Of a stretch of DNA of 6,824 nucleotides, positions 1 through 5,507 are shown in pieces. The notes under the pieces were generated by a model. The model made no database searches and was not told the DNA's origin. It was given only the letters and a program-made list of their open reading frames with translations. Made by a program: the position numbers and the translations under genes. Position 1 is the first letter of the stretch. Every line of letters starts with the position of its first letter. The DNA comes from Bacteroidia bacterium (GTDB lineage: Bacteria; Bacteroidota; Bacteroidia; Bacteroidales; Azobacteroidaceae), in assembly GCA_025996815.1 (NCBI GenBank), contig BNTT01000161.1:1-6824 (forward strand). The letters are read 5' to 3'.

Positions 1-756
1 GACTTGGCAATCACACCCCCGGTGGTTACGCCACCGGTCACACCGCCGACGGAGCCGGAGCCACCGGTTACGCCACCAGCGGAGCCGAAGCCACCGGTTA
101 CGCCACCAGCGGAGCCGGAGCCACCGGTTACGCCACCAGCGGAGCCGGAGCCACCGGTTACACCGCCGGCAAAGCCGAAGCCACCGGTTACGCCACCAGC
201 GGAGCCGAAGCCACCGGTTACGCCACCGACAGAGCCGGAGCCATCGGTCACGCCGCCAGCGGAGCCGAAGCCACCGGTTACGCCACCAGCGGAGCCGGAG
301 CCGCCGGTTACGCCACCAGCGGAGCCGGAGCCACCGGTCACACCGCCAACGGAGCCGGAGCCGCCCGTCACGCCGCCGACAGAGCCGGAGCCGCCCGTCA
401 CGCCGCCGACAGAGCCGGAACCACCGGTTACACCGCCGGCAGAGCCGGAGCCGCCCGTCACACCGCCAACAGAGCCGGAGCCGCCGGTTACACCGCCAAC
501 GGAGCCGGAGCCGCCGGTTACACCGCCAACGGAGCCGGAGCCGCCGGTTACACCGCCAACGGAGCCGGAGCCACCGGTTACGCCACCAACGGAGCCGGAG
601 CCGCCGGTTACACCGCCAACGGAGCCGGAGCCACCGGTTACACCGCCAACGGAGCCGGAGCCGCCAATCACGCCGCCGGTCATTTCGGAATCCGACTTTT
701 CGGCTACTATCAACAATTGGCAGACGGGTGCCGGCAGGACTATTGAAGTAAAATAA
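1..756 (+). CDS. C-terminal part of a Pro-rich-repeat fimbrillin-like surface protein (5' end outside window)
   Basis: The frame is open to the left edge. The TTG at position 4 is an internal Leu codon, not a convincing start, so this is a partial gene. The visible 251 residues are a short Pro/Thr/Val lead-in, 21 copies of a ten-residue unit (TEPEPPVTPP and variants), and a 25-residue tail containing SATINNWQTGAGRTIEV. That tail resembles the end of the fimbrillin-like protein at 1767-2729 (TLGNWQSDGTTHTGTI): a beta strand, then Asn-Trp-Gln, then a Gly-rich turn. Fimbrillin-family lipoproteins of Bacteroidota commonly end this way. I infer a secreted or surface-anchored adhesin or fimbrial subunit with a stiff polyproline-type stalk close to its C-terminus. 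The signal peptide and N-terminal domains lie outside the window, so the family call rests on the tail and on the two fimbrillin genes downstream. The next gene starts 29 bases after the stop, which suggests one operon. Confidence 0.75.
   Translation, partial: DLAITPPVVTPPVTPPTEPEPPVTPPAEPKPPVTPPAEPEPPVTPPAEPEPPVTPPAKPKPPVTPPAEPKPPVTPPTEPEPSVTPPAEPKPPVTPPAEPEPPVTPPAEPEPPVTPPTEPEPPVTPPTEPEPPVTPPTEPEPPVTPPAEPEPPVTPPTEPEPPVTPPTEPEPPVTPPTEPEPPVTPPTEPEPPVTPPTEPEPPVTPPTEPEPPVTPPTEPEPPITPPVISESDFSATINNWQTGAGRTIEVK
49..678 (+). repeat. 30-bp in-frame minisatellite, 21 copies
   Basis: There are twenty-one contiguous 30-bp units, each coding for [T/A]-E-P-[E/K]-P-P-V-T-P-P. Units differ mostly at synonymous positions, plus Thr/Ala at residue 1 and Glu/Lys at residue 4. 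Single exceptions are Lys at residue 2 in unit 5, Ser at residue 6 in unit 7 and Ile at residue 7 in unit 21. Two blocks can be seen: the first ten units are mostly Ala-type and include all four Lys variants, while units 11-21 are nearly all Thr-type. Units 16, 17 and 19 are identical at the DNA level, which indicates recent copying there. The period is a multiple of three, so gain or loss of units changes stalk length by ten residues without breaking the frame. Confidence 0.97.
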
Positions 757-785
757 GTTAATGTTAAATAAAAAATTCAAAAAAT

Positions 786-1748
786 ATGAAAACAAAAGTT
801 AAATTATATGCGCTTTTATCGGCTGTCGCGCTGCTCGCCTCCTGCGACCACACCGACACCGATTTGAACAGCTCGCTGAACAGCGATGTTCGCTTCGAGA
901 TAAGTATAGAAGACGCGGAATGGCTTGATGCGCGTCCCAGAGTAGTTTACAAGGACACGACGAATATTGCAGGTGACACAGTAATATTAGGCAAATTTCA
1001 GGTTGGCGATGAACTCGGTTTGTTCGCCGTGAGGCATTCCCCCGGCTCAACCGGTATATTGCAGCCATCAAACAACTATTGGCATAATGTGAAACTGTCT
1101 GCCCGCTCTACTGGGTGGGTTCCTGATGGCAACTTATTTTATCCCACCGGTAGTGATGTGCTGGATATTTATGCCTATTATCCGTATTACGCATCCTTTA
1201 ACAACCCCACGGATATTCATTTTTATGTGGCACAAGATCAAAGAGCGAGCGCGGACTATAGTAAAAATGACCTGCTTATATCCAAAAAACTGAATCATCC
1301 GAGAGGAGATACCATAAAATTTTCTTTCAGCCACGCGATGGCTATGGTGCAGGTACAGTTGTTTGACCCCAACGGCATTCTGAACATTTCCAATGGAACA
1401 ACGCTTTCCGCGCGGTTAGGAACAAACTATCCCGCTTCGCCCCTGCTCAAAAGGGCTGCTACGGTGAATTGGGCGACTATGGGATTGGGCGCGGCAGACA
1501 CTCAGTCCGATATTAAAATGTTTCCCGTAGGACATTTGACCTATCGCGTCTTGCTTCCGCCACAAATGTTAGCCACAGGCACGCGGCTTGTTCTTACGAA
1601 ATCAGATGAAACAGAGGAGGCGGCTTTTGCCACCACGGATACTATCACGCTGCGGCAAAGCAAATTTACAAAATTTGAAATCACGGTGTCCGCTGATAGT
1701 CCGGACTTCGGCGGAGGTCTTGAGGGTATAGACCCGATAAATCCATAA
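786..1748 (+). CDS. Fimbrillin family (Mfa-like) lipoprotein
   Basis: The protein has 320 residues. A lipoprotein signal covers residues 1-20: basic MKTKVK, a hydrophobic stretch, then the lipobox LLASC with the lipidated Cys at 20. The mature part is beta-rich and shows recurring features of Bacteroidota fimbrillin-like proteins: FQVGDELGLF near residue 75, LDIYAYYPYY near 127, an SADYSKNDLLISK stretch near 157 and FSFSHAMAMVQVQL near 180. Proteins of this family are exported by the lipoprotein route, reach the cell surface and act as fimbrial subunits or adhesins. The ATG at 786 places the signal peptide correctly and is preceded by an A/T-rich leader typical of the phylum. The gene lies 29 bases after the Pro-rich gene and 17 before the next fimbrillin, so the three probably share a transcript. 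The acidic run after Cys20 (DHTDTD) may help surface export, but this is inference. Whether it forms stalk or tip is not decidable here. Confidence 0.85.
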   Translation: MKTKVKLYALLSAVALLASCDHTDTDLNSSLNSDVRFEISIEDAEWLDARPRVVYKDTTNIAGDTVILGKFQVGDELGLFAVRHSPGSTGILQPSNNYWHNVKLSARSTGWVPDGNLFYPTGSDVLDIYAYYPYYASFNNPTDIHFYVAQDQRASADYSKNDLLISKKLNHPRGDTIKFSFSHAMAMVQVQLFDPNGILNISNGTTLSARLGTNYPASPLLKRAATVNWATMGLGAADTQSDIKMFPVGHLTYRVLLPPQMLATGTRLVLTKSDETEEAAFATTDTITLRQSKFTKFEITVSADSPDFGGGLEGIDPINP

Positions 1749-1766
1749 TTAAAAAATCGCAAAGAT

Positions 1767-2729
1767 ATGAAATACAATAATTGGAATATTGGTACATTGC
1801 TTGTCGGCGTGTTGTTGTTCGCCGGATGCAACAGTGAGGGCGACCTTGTGGATGTGGGCGACCGCATCGCCGTGCAGTTCACCACGTCGCTCGGCGGCAC
1901 TCAAACGCGCATCGCCTCCTCCGGCAATGCCTCCACGTGGGAGGCAGGCGACCGTGTGGGCATCTTTATGGTAACGCATGGCGGCTCGCTCGCCGCGGAC
2001 ATTGCCGAAGGTGCCGACAATATGCAGTATACGGCAAGCACCGCCGCCGCTGCCAGCGGCTTAGCCCCCGTGGCGGCACCCACCGACCAAACAATTTTCT
2101 ACCCGCCGAATGGCAGCGCAGTGGATTTCATCGCCTGCTATCCCTACAAGGCAACCGGCACAGGCGCGGGGGAGATAAACGACTATAAGTATCCGGTGGA
2201 CGTGAGCAACCAAGCCGACCCCGCCGCCATCGACCTGCTGTATGCCGGGGCGAACAACAGCGGCAGCGGCTACACTGCCACCGACAACGCGGTGGTGAGC
2301 CTCCCGTTTGCGCACCTCTTGAGTAGGATTAGCCTGACGCTGACCCCGGGCACGGGTATGACGGCTGCCGATTTGGCAGGAGCCACGGTAAGAGTGACCA
2401 ACCTCGCGACGCAAGCCCTGTGTGACCTGAACAACGGCACCCTCGGTTCTAAAACCGCGCCCGCCACGGTAATTTTCAAGACGGCGACAGACGGACGGAG
2501 CAGTTCGGCGATTGTTATACCGCAGACCACGCCGGGCACAAGCAAGCTGACGGTTACCCTGACCGACGGCAGCAGCAAGGAAGGAAGTTTTGCAGCCATC
2601 ACCTGGGAGGCGGGCTACACCTATCCCTACACCATCCAAGTGAGCAAGGCAGGCACTTCGGGCATCACGCTGGGCAATTGGCAATCAGACGGAACAACCC
2701 ATACGGGGACGATTTATATACCGTGGTGA
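1767..2729 (+). CDS. Fimbrillin family lipoprotein (BF2867-like two-domain type)
   Basis: The protein has 320 residues, by coincidence the same as its upstream neighbour, with little visible sequence similarity outside family motifs. The signal peptide ends in the lipobox LLFAGC, giving lipidated Cys21. Family-type motifs follow: TRIASSGNASTWEAGDRVGIF around residues 47-67, FYPPNGSAVDFIACYPY around 111-127, IDLLYAG around 154-160 and LPFAHLLSRISLTL around 179-192. The end, GITLGNWQSDGTTHTGTIYI, is the typical final strand. It probably acts as a surface-displayed fimbrial or adhesin subunit made with the two upstream genes. Base composition is clearly more GC-rich and alanine/glycine-rich than in the upstream fimbrillin, which suggests the operon was assembled from genes of different history. 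The high GC also explains the long spurious reading frames on the opposite strand. The stop at 2729 lies only 18 bases before the -33 box of the tRNA-tuf promoter. Confidence 0.86.
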   Translation: MKYNNWNIGTLLVGVLLFAGCNSEGDLVDVGDRIAVQFTTSLGGTQTRIASSGNASTWEAGDRVGIFMVTHGGSLAADIAEGADNMQYTASTAAAASGLAPVAAPTDQTIFYPPNGSAVDFIACYPYKATGTGAGEINDYKYPVDVSNQADPAAIDLLYAGANNSGSGYTATDNAVVSLPFAHLLSRISLTLTPGTGMTAADLAGATVRVTNLATQALCDLNNGTLGSKTAPATVIFKTATDGRSSSAIVIPQTTPGTSKLTVTLTDGSSKEGSFAAITWEAGYTYPYTIQVSKAGTSGITLGNWQSDGTTHTGTIYIPW

Positions 2730-2747
2730 AAAATAATTTAAAAAACA

Positions 2748-2779
2748 TTTGGTAGTTCCAAAAATAAGTCGTACCTTTG
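2748..2779 (+). promoter_or_regulatory. Bacteroidota-type promoter of the tRNA-tuf operon
   Basis: TTTG at 2748-2751 and TACCTTTG at 2772-2779 are separated by 20 bases, which matches the Bacteroidota housekeeping consensus (TTTG, 19-21 bases, TAnnTTTG). Transcription is expected to start around 2785-2787, about a dozen bases before the first tRNA. This strong match fits the high expression expected for tRNAs and EF-Tu. Confidence 0.88.
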
Positions 2780-2784
2780 CATCC

Positions 2785-2808
2785 GCTAAAGGAAGATGCC
2801 TCTTTAGC
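2785..2808 (+). other. Inverted repeat joining the 5' leader to the first tRNA
   Basis: GCTAAAG at 2785-2791 is perfectly complementary to CTTTAGC at 2802-2808, with a ten-base loop. The right arm is the end of the 5' acceptor strand, the T8-A9 linker and the start of the D stem of tRNA-Thr(UGU). The left arm sits at the predicted start of the transcript. An alternative fold of the precursor could therefore compete with the mature tRNA until the leader is removed by RNase P. The complementarity is plain; a function is only inferred and chance is possible. Confidence 0.4.
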
Positions 2809-2871
2809 TCAGTTGGCCAGAGCACGTGATTTGTAATCTCGGGGTCGTGGGTTCGAATCCCTCAAGAGGCT
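2798..2871 (+). tRNA. tRNA-Thr (anticodon UGU)
   Basis: The acceptor stem GCCTCTT (2798-2804) pairs perfectly with AAGAGGC (2864-2870), with discriminator T at 2871. The D stem is GCTC/GAGC. The anticodon TGT lies at 2832-2834 in the loop TTTGTAA. The T-loop at 2852-2858 is a canonical TTCGAAT. T-T mismatches are visible in the anticodon stem (2827/2839) and the T stem (2848/2862). CCA is not encoded. It is the first gene of the tuf transcript and corresponds in position to thrU of the E. coli tufB operon. Confidence 0.95.
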
Positions 2872-2889
2872 CATTATGAATAGGAAAAA

Positions 2890-2972
2890 GGGCAGTTACC
2901 AGAGTGGCCAAATGGGTCTGACTGTAACTCAGATAGCTTACGCTTACGGTGGTTCGAATCCATCACTGCCCA
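2890..2972 (+). tRNA. tRNA-Tyr (anticodon GUA)
   Basis: This is a class II tRNA of 83 bases. The acceptor strands GGGCAGT (2890-2896) and ACTGCCC (2965-2971) pair perfectly, with discriminator A at 2972. The anticodon GTA is at 2924-2926 between the perfectly paired stem strands TCTGA and TCAGA. A long variable arm follows (about 2934-2947). The T-loop TTCGAAT is canonical. CCA is not encoded. The position matches tyrU in the E. coli tufB operon. Confidence 0.95.
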
Positions 2973-2980
2973 CTGAAATT

Positions 2981-3053
2981 GCGGAAGTAGCTCAGTTGAT
3001 AGAGCATTAGCCTTCCAAGCTGAGGGTCGCGGGTGTGCGTCCCGTCTTCCGCT
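2981..3053 (+). tRNA. tRNA-Gly (anticodon UCC) with a non-canonical elbow
   Basis: The acceptor GCGGAAG (2981-2987) pairs with CTTCCGC (3046-3052), with discriminator T at 3053. The D stem is GCTC/GAGC. The anticodon TCC is at 3014-3016 in a well-paired arm. The T stem is paired, but the T-loop at 3034-3040 reads TGTGCGT instead of the usual TTCRANT: position 55 is G, 56 is T and 58 is C. The D-loop AGTTGATA has A instead of the invariant G19. A19 and T56 could still pair, but G18-psi55 and T54-A58 cannot form normally. The three flanking tRNAs have canonical T-loops. This is either a functional variant, a degenerate gene or a sequence error. Identity as glycine is clear from the anticodon and from the glyT position. 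Confidence 0.9.
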
Positions 3054-3062
3054 CGCAATACT

Positions 3063-3134
<72 letters not shown>

Positions 3135-3200
3135 CGTGGAGATGTTAGGAGAGATATGGAGATGAAAGAAATAGTTAAAATTAAATAAAAAATTAAAGTT

Positions 3201-4388
3201 ATGGCAAAAGAAAAATTCAACCGGTCGAAACCCCACGTTAACATCGGTACGATTGGTCACGTTGACCACGGTAAAACAACCCTGACCGCTGCTATTACCA
3301 CGGTATTAGCGAAAAAAGGACTTTCTGAAGTGAAATCGTTCGACCAGATTGATAACGCTCCGGAAGAAAAAGAACGCGGTATTACGATTAACACCGCGCA
3401 CGTTGAATACGAAACGGAAAAGCGTCACTATGCGCACGTTGACTGTCCGGGACACGCCGATTATGTGAAGAACATGGTTACGGGTGCTGCTCAGATGGAC
3501 GGTGCTATCATCGTGGTGGCTGCCACCGACGGTCCGATGCCCCAGACGCGCGAACACATCCTATTGGCTCGCCAGGTGAACGTACCGAAACTGGTCGTGT
3601 TCATGAACAAGGTAGACATCGTGGACGATGCCGAAATGTTGGAATTGGTGGAAATGGAAATGCGCGAGTTGCTCACTTTCTATCAGTTTGACGGCGACAA
3701 CACCCCGATTATCCAAGGCTCTGCTTTGGGTGGCTTGAATGGCATTGCTCAATGGGAAGAAAAAATCATGGAGTTGATGGATGCTGTGGACGAATGGATT
3801 CCAATTCCTCCGCGCGACGTGGACAAACCTTTCTTGATGCCGGTAGAAGACGTGTTCTCTATCACGGGTCGCGGAACGGTTGCAACGGGTCGTATCGAAA
3901 CGGGTATCATCAAAACGGGTGAAGAAATTCAAATCATCGGTTTGGGTGCTGAAGGCAAAAAATCAGTTGTAACGGGTGTTGAAATGTTCCGCAAGATTTT
4001 GGACGAAGGTCAAGCCGGCGACAACGTAGGTTTGTTGCTTCGCGGTATCGACAAGGAAGAAATCAAGCGCGGTATGGTAATCACCCACCCGGGCAAAGTG
4101 CAACCCCACACCAAAGTAGAAGCTGAGGTGTATATCTTGAAAAAAGAAGAAGGAGGTCGCCACACGCCGTTCCACAACAAATACCGTCCGCAATTCTACA
4201 TTCGCACATTGGATGTTACGGGTGAAATCACCCTTCCGGCAGGCACAGAAATGGTAATGCCGGGCGACAACGTAACCATCTCTATCGAATTGATATATCC
4301 GGTAGCATGTAGCGAAGGCTTGCGCTTCGCCATCCGCGAAGGTGGTCGCACGGTGGGTGCAGGGCAGATTACGAAGATTGTTGAGTAA
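3201..4388 (+). CDS. tuf: Elongation factor Tu
   Basis: EF-Tu is the GTPase that delivers aminoacyl-tRNA to the ribosomal A site in the cytoplasm. The protein is 395 residues, the normal full length. The G domain shows the P-loop GHVDHGKT at 19-26, switch I RGITI at 59-63, DCPGH at 81-85 with the catalytic His85, NKVD at 136-139 and SAL at 174-176. Domains II and III follow (roughly 210-300 and 301-395), ending [10 protein letters not shown]. The ATG at 3201 gives the conserved start [20 protein letters not shown]; the leader is A/T-rich with no Shine-Dalgarno box, as usual in the phylum. It is co-transcribed behind four tRNAs from the promoter at 2748. Translation-factor genes of this phylum normally continue into tRNA-Trp, secE and nusG, but here the unit ends with a hairpin and unrelated genes follow. 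No frameshift or missing key residue was seen. Confidence 0.98.
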   Translation: MAKEKFNRSKPHVNIGTIGHVDHGKTTLTAAITTVLAKKGLSEVKSFDQIDNAPEEKERGITINTAHVEYETEKRHYAHVDCPGHADYVKNMVTGAAQMDGAIIVVAATDGPMPQTREHILLARQVNVPKLVVFMNKVDIVDDAEMLELVEMEMRELLTFYQFDGDNTPIIQGSALGGLNGIAQWEEKIMELMDAVDEWIPIPPRDVDKPFLMPVEDVFSITGRGTVATGRIETGIIKTGEEIQIIGLGAEGKKSVVTGVEMFRKILDEGQAGDNVGLLLRGIDKEEIKRGMVITHPGKVQPHTKVEAEVYILKKEEGGRHTPFHNKYRPQFYIRTLDVTGEITLPAGTEMVMPGDNVTISIELIYPVACSEGLRFAIREGGRTVGAGQITKIVE

Positions 4389-4433
4389 TCGAACAAAGTG
4401 GTTTCCGTTGTCAAGAACGGGACGACAATTAAA

Positions 4434-4492
4434 AATTACGAATTACGAATTACGAACTTGACTTCGTAGTTTGTAGTTCGTAATTGATTTTT
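4434..4492 (+). terminator. Long A/T-rich hairpin plus T-run after tuf, built on ATTACGA repeats
   Basis: Arms at 4434-4456 and 4463-4485 form a 23-bp stem (20 Watson-Crick and three G-U pairs, no mismatch) with a six-base loop. Five T residues follow at 4488-4492. The left arm consists of three perfect tandem ATTACGA copies (4435-4455). The right arm is a diverged complement whose three differences all keep pairing as G-U. This is the likely transcription end for the tRNA-tuf unit. It may also be a member of a dispersed palindromic repeat, which I cannot test here. The low GC of the stem makes terminator strength uncertain. Confidence 0.6.
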
Positions 4493-4515
4493 GAATTTCA
4501 AAAAACAATGAAAAT

Positions 4516-4740
4516 ATGAATACAGAGAGAAAAACATGGGAAGAAAGATTGGATGCCTTGATTTTTGAGGCAACAGGAACGAGTAACATCTATGATATTC
4601 CATTGAACAGGTTCGAGGATAAGTCAAAGATAAATTTTGACAGAGTGCGCGGCAGTGTTCGTATAGCAACCGGACGTGTAAAAACGGAAAAAGAGGCAGA
4701 TGCTTATGTAAATGCCGTTTTAAATACAAGATTACCTTAG
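4516..4740 (+). CDS. Hypothetical small protein, 74 aa, first gene of a two-gene unit
   Basis: I do not recognise a family. The protein is small, almost charge-balanced and rich in both acidic and basic residues, with no signal peptide or membrane segment, so it is probably cytoplasmic. Residues 3-19 (TERKTWEERLDALIFEA) look like an amphipathic helix. Residues 39-56 (INFDRVRGSVRIATGRVK) look like short strands or a basic patch. Residues 57-70 (TEKEADAYVNAVLN) look like a second helix. The ATG at 4516 has an A-rich leader. Only three bases separate its stop from the start of the 205-aa membrane-anchored protein, so the two are almost surely co-transcribed and possibly functional partners. Its size and position would suit an antitoxin, adaptor or regulator of the second protein, but nothing in the sequence proves that. 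GC is lower than in tuf and the fimbrillin operon. Confidence 0.7.
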   Translation: MNTERKTWEERLDALIFEATGTSNIYDIPLNRFEDKSKINFDRVRGSVRIATGRVKTEKEADAYVNAVLNTRLP

Positions 4741-4743
4741 AAT

Positions 4744-5361
4744 ATGGACAAAATCATTGAAAAATTAGACTTTTTGCAAGACTTATATGTAAATGCAAGA
4801 AGGGCTAATATTTTGCTTGAGAATTATGACCGTGACCGAAGTTCATATATAGGTATCCATAATGAATTGCGAAATGCCTTAGACCATATTATGCGAATGA
4901 TTCAAGCAAAAGGCGATGCACACGACTGTGAAAAAGAATTTAGAGGTGCAGAAAGTCACCTTTTGCGAGCAAGTTATGATGCCTACGAATTGGTTTGCAT
5001 AAGTCAAATCAACTATATAAAACAGACATTGGCTATCTATTCGACCAATGACATCAATATTGGCTTTCCTGATTATTACAAGGAAATAAAGCCGGATATT
5101 TTAGATATTGAAAATGAAACAGCACGCATCAGAGAAGTAAAAAGACAGAAAAGTGTTGGAGAGAGAGCTACTTATGAGTATTACTTTAACGCGGCTGAGA
5201 AATTGATAAATTATGTGAAGCAAATAGATAAGCATATCTCGATAATTGATGAATGTTACACTGAACGATTGAAAAAAGAGAGGTTGTCCAAAGCCGGATT
5301 TATTGTGGGAATTGTTGGTGTGATTATTGGGATTGCCGGTATTATTGTTGCCCTTATTTAA
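4744..5361 (+). CDS. Hypothetical helical protein with C-terminal membrane anchor, 205 aa
   Basis: I do not recognise a named family. Residues 1-180 are predicted helical and highly charged, without a signal peptide. A single hydrophobic segment at 184-205 ends the protein, preceded by basic LKKERLSK, which predicts a tail-anchored inner-membrane protein with its bulk in the cytoplasm. The membrane segment has Gly at 185, 189, 192, 196 and 199, including two GxxxG spacings that often mediate helix packing. Two helices carry polar motifs that look functional: HNELRNALDHIMR (39-51) and ESHLLRASYDAYE (70-82). RNALDH fits an R-N-x3-H pattern, as in HEPN ribonuclease motifs, but the fold is unproven. 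It lies three bases after the 74-aa gene, and the accessory Rpn nuclease is next on the same strand. A role in stress, toxin-antitoxin or phage defence is a hypothesis only. Confidence 0.8.
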   Translation: MDKIIEKLDFLQDLYVNARRANILLENYDRDRSSYIGIHNELRNALDHIMRMIQAKGDAHDCEKEFRGAESHLLRASYDAYELVCISQINYIKQTLAIYSTNDINIGFPDYYKEIKPDILDIENETARIREVKRQKSVGERATYEYYFNAAEKLINYVKQIDKHISIIDECYTERLKKERLSKAGFIVGIVGVIIGIAGIIVALI

Positions 5362-5507
5362 GTGCGCCGAAAAAAAAATGGGTGCACGACAAATTTCCCT
5401 TTAAGCTCGTCTGCTACGCTTTCTGGCGTAACAGACGGAATCAGAAGCGCAGAATACGGCTGAAATTTGATGCGTTTGCCCTGAATCTTGGATGGCCTCA
5501 TTTTCAT
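5358..5507 (-). CDS. Possible tiny minus-strand ORF, 49 aa (or remnant of a dispersed element)
   Basis: On the minus strand an ATG at 5507 (alternative 5501) opens 49 codons, stopping at 5358-5360. The product begins MKMRPSKIQGKRIKFQPYS, continues ALLIPSVTPESVADELKGK and ends FVVHPFFFRRT. The composition looks protein-like rather than random, and it covers almost the whole gap between the 205-aa gene and the Rpn promoter. It converges on and overlaps the stop of the 205-aa gene by four bases. No minus-strand promoter is evident, and the segment also forms the hairpins at 5362-5387 and 5407-5438, so a non-coding repeat is an equal explanation. My impression that similar short sequences recur in Bacteroidales genomes is from memory and unverified. 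Confidence 0.28.
   Translation of the reverse strand: MKMRPSKIQGKRIKFQPYSALLIPSVTPESVADELKGKFVVHPFFFRRT
5362..5387 (+). other. Hairpin with A9 loop right after the 205-aa gene
   Basis: GTGCGCC (5362-5368) pairs with GGTGCAC (5381-5387), seven pairs including one G-T, around a twelve-base loop with nine consecutive A residues. It starts at the base after the stop codon. There is no T-run behind it, so it is a weak terminator candidate on the + strand and may instead protect the mRNA 3' end. Confidence 0.35.
5407..5438 (+). repeat. Imperfect inverted repeat (hairpin)
   Basis: CGTCTG (5408-5413) pairs with CAGACG (5432-5437) and TACGC (5415-5419) pairs with GCGTA (5426-5430). One C-A mismatch separates them, the loop has six bases and a G-T pair closes the base. 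The stem is GC-rich compared with its surroundings. No T-run follows on either strand, so it is not a standard intrinsic terminator. It may be the core of a small dispersed element or a termination aid for the 4516-5361 unit. Confidence 0.5.

Noticed and set aside
49..678. CRISPR array
   Set aside because: The 30-bp units are contiguous with no spacers and encode a periodic protein in one open frame.
2061..2684. 207-codon minus-strand frame opposite the second fimbrillin gene
   Set aside because: It lies wholly within a clear fimbrillin gene of high GC. Its product is Arg/Gly-rich with no motif, as expected of an antisense shadow.
3306..3932. Several minus-strand frames opposite tuf
   Set aside because: These are antisense shadows created by strong codon bias in EF-Tu. 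They are His/Phe/Arg-rich and have no leader or promoter.
4405..4420. CCGTT/AACGG hairpin as the tuf terminator
   Set aside because: The stem has only five strong pairs and no T-run behind it; the 23-bp hairpin at 4434-4485 is much the better candidate.
4508..4519. Three-codon upstream frame (ATG AAA ATA TGA) overlapping the start of the 74-aa gene
   Set aside because: Such short ATG/TGA overlaps are expected by chance in A/T-rich leaders, and nothing else supports a leader peptide.
4436..4729. 97-codon minus-strand frame opposite the 74-aa gene
   Set aside because: It starts within the 74-aa gene and ends in the ATTACGA hairpin. The product has no family features, and the + strand gene has a better start and operon context.
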